Source: Mycobacterium sp. EPa45
GTDB taxonomy: Bacteria > Actinomycetota > Actinomycetes > Mycobacteriales > Mycobacteriaceae
Direction of reading: 5' to 3'
Assembly (NCBI RefSeq): GCF_001021385.1
Contig: NZ_CP011773.1
Span: forward strand, 1,116,001-1,180,000
Length of the DNA stretch: 64,000 bases
Shown: positions 45,320 to 52,443 of the stretch, one piece after another
How the letters are laid out: every line of letters starts with the position of its first letter
Numbering within the stretch: the first letter of the stretch is position 1
Notes under the pieces: generated by a model
Told to the model about the DNA's origin: nothing
Seen by the model: the letters and a program-made list of their open reading frames with translations, nothing else
Databases searched by the model: none
Made by a program: the position numbers and the translations under genes

Positions 45320-46216
45320 ATGACAGCGCTGGTTCTGGATATCGGAGGCACCAAGATCGCCGCCGGCCTCGTCGACCCCGACGGCCGGCTGCAGTACGAG
45401 ACACGGCAGCCCACACCACACACCGACGACCCCGAACAGGTGTGGGCCGCGGCCCGTCGCACCATCGACGACACCCTCGCCGAGGCGGGCGGCGCGGTCG
45501 ACGGGGTCGGCATCTCCTCGGCCGGCCCGATCCACGTGCCCGACGGGACCATCAGCCCGATCAACATTCCCGCCTGGCGTGACTTCCCGGTCGTCGAACG
45601 GGTGGCAGCGGCCATCCCCGAGGTGCCGGTGCGCCTGGGCGGCGACGGGCTGTGCATGGCGCTGGGGGAGCACTGGCGCGGCGCCGGTCAGGGTGCGGCG
45701 TTCCTGCTCGGCATGGTGGTGTCCACCGGAATCGGTGGCGGACTCGTCCTCGACGGAGCGCCCTACCACGGGCGCACCGGCAACGCCGGTCACGTCGGTC
45801 ACGTCATCGTCGACGTCGAAGGACCGCCGTGTGCCTGCGGTGCCCGCGGCTGCGTCGAGGCGATCGCCAGCGGACCGCACCTGGCGCAGTGGGCTCGATC
45901 GCAGGGCTGGACGGGCGCCGATGCCAAGGAGCTGGCCGACGCTGCGGCATCGGGAAACGAGCTGGCGCTGAAGGCCTTTCGCCGCGGGGCTCGTGCGATC
46001 GCGGCGATGATCGCCTCGGTGGGCGCGGTGTGCGACCTGGATCTCGTCGTCCTCGGTGGCGGTGTGGCCAAGGCCGGACCGGTGTTGTTCGACCCGGTAC
46101 GCGAGGAGTTGCACACCTTCGCAGGCCTGGAGTTTCTGTCCGGGCTGCGGGTGGTGCCCGCGGCACTGGGCGGGGAGGCCGGCCTGGTTGGCGCGGCCGC
46201 GCTGCTGCGTGAGTGA
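45320..46216 (+). CDS. ROK-family sugar kinase
   Basis: A 298-residue ROK protein, in the place of Rv0650. The phosphate-binding start is VLDIGGTKIAAGLVD, then GDGLCMALGEHWRGAG and STGIGGGLV. The zinc-binding CACGARGCVEAIAS follows. There is no N-terminal helix-turn-helix, so it is a kinase, not a repressor. ATG at 45320 is one base after the preceding stop. With the mannosidase it may phosphorylate a released hexose such as glucose or mannose. Confidence 0.92.
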   Translation: MTALVLDIGGTKIAAGLVDPDGRLQYETRQPTPHTDDPEQVWAAARRTIDDTLAEAGGAVDGVGISSAGPIHVPDGTISPINIPAWRDFPVVERVAAAIPEVPVRLGGDGLCMALGEHWRGAGQGAAFLLGMVVSTGIGGGLVLDGAPYHGRTGNAGHVGHVIVDVEGPPCACGARGCVEAIASGPHLAQWARSQGWTGADAKELADAAASGNELALKAFRRGARAIAAMIASVGAVCDLDLVVLGGGVAKAGPVLFDPVREELHTFAGLEFLSGLRVVPAALGGEAGLVGAAALLRE

Positions 46217-46220
46217 CGGC

Positions 46221-46278
46221 CGAGCAGACGCAGACTCGCACGGTGGCGGGCATTTTCGTGCGATTGTGCGTCTGCTCG
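46221..46278. repeat. 58-nt hairpin repeat, copy 1
   Basis: Arms of 22 nt (46221-46242 and 46257-46278) pair with two mismatches around a 14-nt loop. The consensus arm begins CGAGCAGACGCACAATCGC. It follows the ROK stop by four bases and sits 14 bp from the stop of the convergent gene, so it could terminate both. Confidence 0.9.
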
Positions 46279-46291
46279 CGGATTAGGCGGA

Positions 46292-47179
46292 TTAGGCAGC
46301 CACCCTTGCCCTTTCCAGGTGGGTGGCAATCCGGCGAGCCAGCCGTTCCGGCCGGCGCCGTACGTCATCGATGACGATGGGGACAACAGTCCAGCCCAGC
46401 TCTTGCACTCCCGCGAATCTGGCTTTGTCCCTGAGCATCTCGGTTCTGCCGGCATGCCATTCAACGCTCTCGTATTCGGCCGCAACTCGCGCGTCCGGCC
46501 ACGCGAAGTCCACTCGCCAGCGTTGGCCACCCGGAGCGCTGATGATGTATTGCAACTCAGGAGCAGGCAGCCCGTGATCGATCATGACGAGTCGGGCTTC
46601 GCTTTCCATTGCCGACTCCGACCGCGCGTCGGCGAATGGCAGGAGGTCACGGACGGCTCTGATGCCTCGTCGGCCGCGTTGAGCGATTACCGCCTGCTCG
46701 AGATTGCCCGGCGTGCACCACTGCGAGTGCAGCGCCGCGTCGAGTGTGGCCAGTGCTCGTGGCCGGTTCAGTTGCCGCGCCACCTCGACGGCCGTCCACG
46801 CCGGAGAGGTCGCCGGGCGGCCTGCGACCCACTGCACGGGCGCGCCGATCCGCTGATGGACCACCAGGCCGACGGTCGATCGCAGACGAATGCCCGGATC
46901 GAGGACGTGGATCGCGGTGGTGTTCTCGGTATCGAAGCCGTACATCGCGGCGGCCGTGCCCATTGAGGCCACCGCCCGCTGGCCCATGAACACGTCCAAG
47001 GCAGCCAGCCGCCCGAGGAGGTCTGGCATCTCTCGGGCATAAACGCCGTACCAGACGCGGACCAAACCGCCCCTGCGGACTTGGACATCGAGCTGTTGGC
47101 GGGTCATGACACTCAGCAGTTGCGCAGTGCTGGCTATGCCGCCGGTGCGGTCGAACAAGGCGGTGACGGCGGAATTCAC
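46292..47179 (-). CDS. DUF559/AbiEi-like protein
   Basis: A 295-residue protein with an N-terminal winged-helix part as in AbiEi-type antitoxins (GGIASTAQLLSVMTRQQLDVQVRRGGL) and a C-terminal DUF559 restriction-endonuclease-like fold (ESEARLVMIDHGLPAPELQY, WRVDFAWPDARVAAEYESVEWH). This fusion is common in actinobacteria with unproven function. GTG at 47179 is the start; the open frame continues upstream through a repeat and the L10 leader and is not real there. The gene breaks the usual ROK-rplJ adjacency and lies between two hairpin repeats. No adjacent AbiEii toxin is present. Confidence 0.75.
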   Translation of the reverse strand: MNSAVTALFDRTGGIASTAQLLSVMTRQQLDVQVRRGGLVRVWYGVYAREMPDLLGRLAALDVFMGQRAVASMGTAAAMYGFDTENTTAIHVLDPGIRLRSTVGLVVHQRIGAPVQWVAGRPATSPAWTAVEVARQLNRPRALATLDAALHSQWCTPGNLEQAVIAQRGRRGIRAVRDLLPFADARSESAMESEARLVMIDHGLPAPELQYIISAPGGQRWRVDFAWPDARVAAEYESVEWHAGRTEMLRDKARFAGVQELGWTVVPIVIDDVRRRPERLARRIATHLERARVAA

Positions 47180-47245
47180 GCAAGTAGCGTCGAGGTTCAA
47201 CGCAATTCTGGTGTGCGCGCCGGCTGTGGCGCTGTGCATAACCCG

Positions 47246-47303
47246 CGACCAGACACAGACTCGCATGCAGGAGGCGCGATCTGTGCGATTGTGCGCCTGC
47301 TCG
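47246..47303. repeat. 58-nt hairpin repeat, copy 2
   Basis: Arms of 20 nt (47246-47265 and 47284-47303) pair with five mismatches. Its right arm and the bases after it (GCGGATTAGG) match copy 1 almost perfectly. It lies 67 bp upstream of the DUF559 gene start and directly before the rplJ promoter. Confidence 0.85.
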
Positions 47304-47307
47304 CGGA

Positions 47308-47337
47308 TTAGGAATACCGGTGAGCGCACGCTATTCT
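47308..47337 (+). promoter_or_regulatory. Possible rplJL promoter
   Basis: TATTCT at 47332-47337 is a good -10, with TTAGGA at 47308-47313 as a weak -35 at 18 bp. Transcription would begin at about 47343, the start of the L10 leader. Confidence 0.45.
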
Positions 47338-47342
47338 TGGCC

Positions 47343-47479
47343 CGTTCCACCGAAGACCGTCGGTCACCGAGCAATCGGTTGAAGGTCCCGGATTCCCGGG
47401 CGGCCCACGCAGGAGGACGAGGCTCGACCGCTGTTCGCAGCGGCATTTTCACGCCCCGACCTGTCCTGTGTCGGGGCGT
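47343..47479 (+). ncRNA. Ribosomal protein L10 leader with attenuator
   Basis: The conserved actinobacterial L10 leader core (ACCGAAGACCGTCGGTCACC, later GGAGGACGAGG) is followed by a GC-rich hairpin whose arms are at 47451-47460 and 47470-47479 and a T-rich tail. L10, or the L10-L12 complex, is known to bind such leaders and shut off its own operon. The terminator hairpin suggests premature termination as the mechanism. Confidence 0.8.
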
Positions 47480-47545
47480 TTGCGTTTTCCAGGGCTTTTG
47501 CGCTCGTCGGTTGGTGGACATCCCAACCATCACGAGGAGGCAAGC

Positions 47546-48082
47546 ATGGCCAAGGCTGACAAGGCCACCGCGGTCGCCGACATCGCCGAGAAGTTCAAGG
47601 AGGCGACGGCCACCGTCGTCACCGAGTACCGCGGCCTGACGGTGTCCAACCTTGCCGAGCTGCGCAGGTCGCTGGGCGCCGGTGCGTCGTACACCGTCGC
47701 CAAGAACACCCTGGTGAAGCGTGCGGCGACCGAGGCCGGTATCGAGGGTCTCGACGACCTGTTCGCCGGTCCGACCGCCATCGCGTTCATCAACGGCGAG
47801 CCCGTCGATGCTGCCAAGGCGATCAAGAAGTTCGCCAAGGACAACAAGGCGCTCGTCATCAAGGGCGGCTACATGGACGGCAAGGCGCTGTCCGTGTCCG
47901 AGGTCGAACGGATCGCCGACCTGGAGTCGCGCGAGGTGCTGCTGTCGCGCGTCGCCGGTGCACTGAAGGCGAAGCAGTCCCAGGCCGCGGCGCTGTTCGT
48001 CGCCCCCGCGTCCCAGGTCGCTCGCCTGGCCGCAGCTCTGCAAGAGAAGAAGGCCGGCTCGGAAAACACCGACGCCGCATAA
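47546..48082 (+). CDS. rplJ: 50S ribosomal protein L10
   Basis: A 178-residue L10, the base of the ribosomal stalk that binds 23S rRNA and anchors L7/L12 dimers. It has [32 protein letters not shown] and a long C-terminal helix. GAGGAGG stands just before the ATG. Preceded by an L10 leader, followed by rplL 33 bp later. Confidence 0.98.
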   Translation: MAKADKATAVADIAEKFKEATATVVTEYRGLTVSNLAELRRSLGAGASYTVAKNTLVKRAATEAGIEGLDDLFAGPTAIAFINGEPVDAAKAIKKFAKDNKALVIKGGYMDGKALSVSEVERIADLESREVLLSRVAGALKAKQSQAAALFVAPASQVARLAAALQEKKAGSENTDAA

Positions 48083-48115
48083 ACCACCACAAACAGTTAG
48101 AGATAAGGAATCACC

Positions 48116-48508
48116 ATGGCAAAGCTGTCCACTGAAGAACTGATCGACGCCTTCAAGGAGCTCACCCTGCTCGAGCTCTCGGAGTTCGTGAAGGTGTTCG
48201 AGGAGACCTTCGACGTCACCGCCGCCGCTCCGGTCGCCGTTGCGGCTGCCGGCCCCGCCGCCGGTGGCGCCCCCGCCGAGGCCGCCGAGGAGCAGTCCGA
48301 GTTCGACGTCATCCTCGAGGGTGCCGGCGACAAGAAGATCGGCGTCATCAAGGTGGTCCGCGAGATCGTCTCGGGCCTGGGTCTGAAAGAGGCCAAGGAT
48401 CTCGTCGACAGCGCCCCCAAGCCGCTGCTCGAGAAGGTCAACAAGGAGGCCGCCGACGACGCCAAGGCCAAGCTCGAGGCCGCAGGCGCGACGGTCACCG
48501 TCAAGTAA
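48116..48508 (+). CDS. rplL: 50S ribosomal protein L7/L12
   Basis: A 130-residue stalk protein that recruits translation factors. The N-terminal dimerisation helix, the Ala/Pro-rich hinge ([19 protein letters not shown]) and the C-terminal domain with [24 protein letters not shown] are all present. AAGGAA precedes the ATG. It shares the L10 leader control. Confidence 0.98.
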   Translation: MAKLSTEELIDAFKELTLLELSEFVKVFEETFDVTAAAPVAVAAAGPAAGGAPAEAAEEQSEFDVILEGAGDKKIGVIKVVREIVSGLGLKEAKDLVDSAPKPLLEKVNKEAADDAKAKLEAAGATVTVK

Positions 48509-48522
48509 GTCTGTTTCGGTAG

Positions 48523-48561
48523 AAATCCCCCGCGGGCATTCGTGCTCGCGGGGGATTTTCT
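48523..48561 (+). terminator. Terminator of the rplJL operon
   Basis: AAATCCCCCGCG at 48523-48534 pairs with CGCGGGGGATTT at 48547-48558, followed by a short T-run. It lies 15 bp past the rplL stop. Confidence 0.85.
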
Positions 48562-48721
48562 TGTCTCCACCCGTGTGGGCAACGGTGTGGGCTCGAGCTG
48601 CCGAGATCGTCAATAACGGCTAGGTACACAAACTCAGTGGCACCAAACCGCGTGCGCTACAGTGACTCAAACCACAGGCCATCGCGGCGGTGGCTGAACG
48701 GTGTGGGCGGAAGGATCTGGC

Positions 48722-49741
48722 GTGGGTATTGCTATTCAGGTCGAGGGGCTGACGAAGTCGTTCGGTTCCCAGCGAATTTGGGAAGACGTAACCCTCGACA
48801 TCCCCGCCGGTGAGGTCAGCGTGCTGCTGGGCCCGTCGGGTACCGGTAAGTCCGTGTTCTTGAAGTCGTTGATCGGTCTGCTGCGCCCGGAGCGCGGCAA
48901 AATCATCGTCGACGGCACCAACATCATCGAGTGCTCGGCCAAGGAGCTCTACGAGATCCGCACGCTGTTCGGCGTCATGTTCCAGGACGGCGCGCTGTTC
49001 GGCTCGATGAGTCTGTTCGACAACACCGCCTTCCCGCTTCGTGAGCACACGAAGAAGAAGGAATCCGAGATCCGTCAGATCGTCATGGAAAAGCTCGACA
49101 TGGTCGGCTTGGGTGGGGATGAGAACAAGTTCCCCGGTGAGATCTCCGGCGGTATGCGCAAGCGTGCCGGCCTGGCGCGGTCGCTGGTGCTCGACCCGCA
49201 GATCATCCTCTGCGACGAGCCCGACTCCGGTCTGGACCCGGTGCGCACCGCGTACCTGAGCCAGCTGCTGATCGACATCAACGCCCAGATCGACGCCACG
49301 ATCCTGATCGTGACGCACAACATCAACATCGCCCGTACGGTCCCCGACAACATCGGCATGCTGTTCCGTAAGCACCTGGTCATGTTCGGCCCGCGCGAGG
49401 TGCTGCTGACCAGTGACGAGCCGGTGGTGCGTCAGTTCCTCAACGGCCGCCGTATCGGCCCGATCGGTATGTCGGAGGAAAAGGACGAGTCGACGATGGC
49501 CGAAGAGCAGGCCATGGTCGATGCCGGCCACCACGACGGCGGTGTCGAAGAAATCGAAGGCGTGCCGCCGCAGCTGACGGTCACCCCGGGCATCCCGGAA
49601 CGCGACGCTGTGCGGCGCCGCCAGGAGCGGGTGCGTCAGATCCTGCACACCCTGCCCCCGGCCGCCCAGGAAGCCATCCGTGACGACCTCGAGGGCACGC
49701 ACAAGCTGCGGTCCCACACGTTCGCCGGCGAAGACGGCTGA
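48722..49741 (+). CDS. mkl: Mce-associated ABC transporter ATPase Mkl (MlaF-like)
   Basis: A 339-residue ABC ATPase powering Mce lipid import systems. Walker A is GPSGTGKS, the signature ISGGMRKRAG is characteristic of MlaF/Mkl proteins, Walker B is IILCDEPDSGLDP, and the H-loop is VTHNINIA. A hydrophilic C-terminal tail of about 90 residues extends beyond the MlaF core. GTG at 48722 follows GGAAGG by a proper distance; a GTG at 48701 is an alternative. No Mce or permease genes are near, as usual for this gene. Confidence 0.95.
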   Translation: MGIAIQVEGLTKSFGSQRIWEDVTLDIPAGEVSVLLGPSGTGKSVFLKSLIGLLRPERGKIIVDGTNIIECSAKELYEIRTLFGVMFQDGALFGSMSLFDNTAFPLREHTKKKESEIRQIVMEKLDMVGLGGDENKFPGEISGGMRKRAGLARSLVLDPQIILCDEPDSGLDPVRTAYLSQLLIDINAQIDATILIVTHNINIARTVPDNIGMLFRKHLVMFGPREVLLTSDEPVVRQFLNGRRIGPIGMSEEKDESTMAEEQAMVDAGHHDGGVEEIEGVPPQLTVTPGIPERDAVRRRQERVRQILHTLPPAAQEAIRDDLEGTHKLRSHTFAGEDG

Positions 49742-49760
49742 CCCGAGTAAGCATCAAGCG

Positions 49761-49799
49761 GAGGGCCCCAATCGAAAGCGATTGGGGCCCTTCGCTTTT
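49761..49799 (+). terminator. Intrinsic terminator of mkl
   Basis: AGGGCCCCAATCG at 49762-49774 pairs with its complement at 49779-49791 around AAAG, followed by a T-rich tail. Confidence 0.9.
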
Positions 49800-49920
49800 C
49801 GGCTGAGCAATTGCACCGCATCGGGTGAAGGCGCTACTCGCAGGCAATGACGCTTTGGCCAATTGGCTCATCTGCCTCGATCTGCTCAGATACCGTTGAG
49901 CGTCGAGGAGGGGCGGTCAG

Positions 49921-52341
49921 GTGCTGCGCGACCGGCGGGTCTGGTGGGGGGCGGTTGCCGTCTTCGCCGGTATCGGCGTCGGCCTGCTGACCGGAACTGC
50001 CACCGCAGCGGCCGATACCGGCGGCAACCCAGAGCACTCGGGTGGCGCATCCAATTCGCAGGCCGCCTCGTCGCCGACCAAGTCGTCGTCCGTCGCCACG
50101 ACCGGAAAGTCCCGCATCGCGGTCGCCCCCGTCGCCGGCCCGCGCGCCCCGAGATCGACCGCGAAGGCGGCACCGAAGGCGGCGGCCGGCCAGCAGACAA
50201 CCCCCCGGCCGGCGGCCGCACTGGTGACCAGCGTGCTGTCCGCACTCGGTGTCACACCGCCGCCCGCGACCGGCACCACCACGCAGCCGGCAACCGCCAC
50301 CAGCGCGCGTCCCGCCGCGGCGTCGAGCCCCACCCGGGCTGCACTCGTCGTCACCCCGCCGGCCACCAACGGCGTCACCGGCGTCGAGGTCGGGCACTCG
50401 ACCCTGACGATCCCCGTCAACGGCGGCTTCAGCGCACCGGCCGACTGGTACTTCCCGACCCAGGCCGACGGTTCGGTACAGGCCAACGGCGTCATTTGGC
50501 TGCAGCACGGATTCCTGGCCGACAAGTCGTTCTACTCGGCGCTGGCCACCGAGCTCGCCCAGCGCACCAACTCCATCGTGGTCGCGCCAACGCTGCCATC
50601 GTTCCCGCAGCTGACCTGCGGCGGTTGCACCCTCTATGGGGTGCCGATGCAGAAGGCCGCGGCCACGATGTTCCTCGGCGACCGCTCGGCGTTGACTTTC
50701 AGCGCCAGCCAGGCCGGGTACGAGGGCACGCTGCCGCAGGACTTCGTCCTGGCCGGCCATTCCGCCGGCGGCGGGTGGTCGTCGTCGGTCGGCGGCTACT
50801 ACGTCGACGCCCTGCCACCCGGTGACCAGAACCATCTGCTCGGCGTAGTCATGTACGACGGCGTGAACATGAACGGCACTTTGCGGCAGGCGATAGCCAG
50901 CCTGGACACCCTCGACATCCCGGTCTATCAGATCGCAGCACCGGCCCAGATGTGGAATACCTTCGGCACCACCACCGATGAGCTGCTCGCACTGCGACCC
51001 AACCAGTTCGACGGCGTGGTGCTGGTCAACGGCTCGCATGTCGACGCGATGCTGGGCAGCAACCCGGTCATCGACTTCTTCGCCCAGCTGGTCACCAAGC
51101 GGTCGCCGCCCGGCAACACCGCTGCCGTCGACACCCTCAGCACGGGCTGGATCAACGACTTCTATGCCGGCGCCGGGCCCGACGCCCCGCAGTTCGGCAT
51201 CTATGGCACCGCCGGTCAGCCGATCATCATGGGCGACGCCTCCGCGGTCGTGCTGCCCACCCCGTTGGCCAGCCAGCTCGGACCGATCGAGATGCTGATG
51301 AAGAGTTGGACCACCCTGATCATGCCGCTGATCTTCGGCGGCTCGCCCAGCTCAGCCAGCCCCGCCACGCTCACTCCGGTTGTTGCCGATCCGACGGTGG
51401 CCACGCCCACCCCCAACGGAGTGAGCGGGGTCAGAACGGGCACCACCAGGCTGACCATCCAGGTCGGCTCGCGAACCTACAACGCGCCCGCGGACTGGTA
51501 CTTCCCGACGCAGGCCGACGGCTCGGTGCACGCCAACGGCATCATTTACCTGCAGCACGGCTTCCTGGCCAACAAGTCCTTGTACAACGTGTTGGCCCAG
51601 GCGCTGGCGAAGGAGACCAACAGCATCGTCGTCGCGACGACCCTGCCGTCCTTCGCGCCGCTGAGCTGCCCGGCCTGCACCATCAACGACCCCGCGATGC
51701 AGCAGGGCGTGGCGGACCTGTTCCTCGGCGGGCGCGCCGCATTGACCATCAGCGCCGCCAACGCCGGGTATCAGGGCACCCTCCCGCAGGACTTCACGCT
51801 GTCCGGGCACTCCGCGGGTGGGGGATTGGCGGTGGCCGCGGGCAGTGACTACATCAGGTCGCTGGCGCCGGGCGAGGACAATCATCTGCTCGGTGTGGTG
51901 ATGTTCGACGGCGTCGCCAACGGCGACCTCGCCGGCGCGCTGGCCACCCTCGACGGCATTCCCGTTTATCAGATCGCCGCGCCGCCGCAGCCGTGGAACG
52001 CGTTCGGTGGGACCACCACGCAGCTGATCGCCGAGCGCCCCGATCAGTTCGTCGGCGTCGAACTCGTCAATGGTTCGCACACCGACTCGACGGTCGGCTC
52101 CAACCCGATCTTCGACGTGCTGGCAGCCATCGTCGTCAGGCCGTCCGCGCCGGGAAACGCCTCCGCCGTGCACACCTTGGCCGCCGGTTGGATCAACGAC
52201 TTCTACGTCGGGGCCGGCCCTGGCGCCCCGCAGTACGGGCTCTACGGCACGGCCGGCCAACCGATCATCATGGGGCCGACAGCCGCCGTCGTCCTGCCGA
52301 CTCAGTTGGCCGCCGCGGCAGCCGGGTCCGTCGCCGCCTGA
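49921..52341 (+). CDS. Secreted protein with two tandem alpha/beta-hydrolase domains
   Basis: An 806-residue exported protein. Residues 1 to about 31 are a signal peptide ending ATAAAD. A Ser/Ala/Thr/Pro-rich segment to about residue 145 follows. Two homologous hydrolase domains cover about 148-455 and 495-800. Each has DWYFPTQADGSV, a nucleophile elbow GHSAGGG (Ser281, Ser631), a catalytic-type GSH-x-D (His373, His720), a CxxC (Cys233/236, Cys583/586), GWINDFY and YGTAGQPIIMG. I recognise the fold but not the family's substrate; esterase or lipase action on an envelope lipid is inference. It lies between mkl and rpoB, where rapid growers as I recall have nothing comparable. Confidence 0.85.
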   Translation: MLRDRRVWWGAVAVFAGIGVGLLTGTATAAADTGGNPEHSGGASNSQAASSPTKSSSVATTGKSRIAVAPVAGPRAPRSTAKAAPKAAAGQQTTPRPAAALVTSVLSALGVTPPPATGTTTQPATATSARPAAASSPTRAALVVTPPATNGVTGVEVGHSTLTIPVNGGFSAPADWYFPTQADGSVQANGVIWLQHGFLADKSFYSALATELAQRTNSIVVAPTLPSFPQLTCGGCTLYGVPMQKAAATMFLGDRSALTFSASQAGYEGTLPQDFVLAGHSAGGGWSSSVGGYYVDALPPGDQNHLLGVVMYDGVNMNGTLRQAIASLDTLDIPVYQIAAPAQMWNTFGTTTDELLALRPNQFDGVVLVNGSHVDAMLGSNPVIDFFAQLVTKRSPPGNTAAVDTLSTGWINDFYAGAGPDAPQFGIYGTAGQPIIMGDASAVVLPTPLASQLGPIEMLMKSWTTLIMPLIFGGSPSSASPATLTPVVADPTVATPTPNGVSGVRTGTTRLTIQVGSRTYNAPADWYFPTQADGSVHANGIIYLQHGFLANKSLYNVLAQALAKETNSIVVATTLPSFAPLSCPACTINDPAMQQGVADLFLGGRAALTISAANAGYQGTLPQDFTLSGHSAGGGLAVAAGSDYIRSLAPGEDNHLLGVVMFDGVANGDLAGALATLDGIPVYQIAAPPQPWNAFGGTTTQLIAERPDQFVGVELVNGSHTDSTVGSNPIFDVLAAIVVRPSAPGNASAVHTLAAGWINDFYVGAGPGAPQYGLYGTAGQPIIMGPTAAVVLPTQLAAAAAGSVAA

Positions 52342-52443
52342 CGAATCGATGACATCCCAGACCGCGGCTGGGATTTCCCACCCGGCGGGGTCCCAATGTG
52401 GATACCTTTGCCCGATCGTCAATTTCGGGGAAACGGGTCAACG

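Noticed and set aside
47180..48613. Upstream extension of the DUF559 gene to 773 residues
   Set aside because: It crosses the L10 leader, rplJ and rplL on the opposite strand. The conserved domain begins at the GTG 47179.
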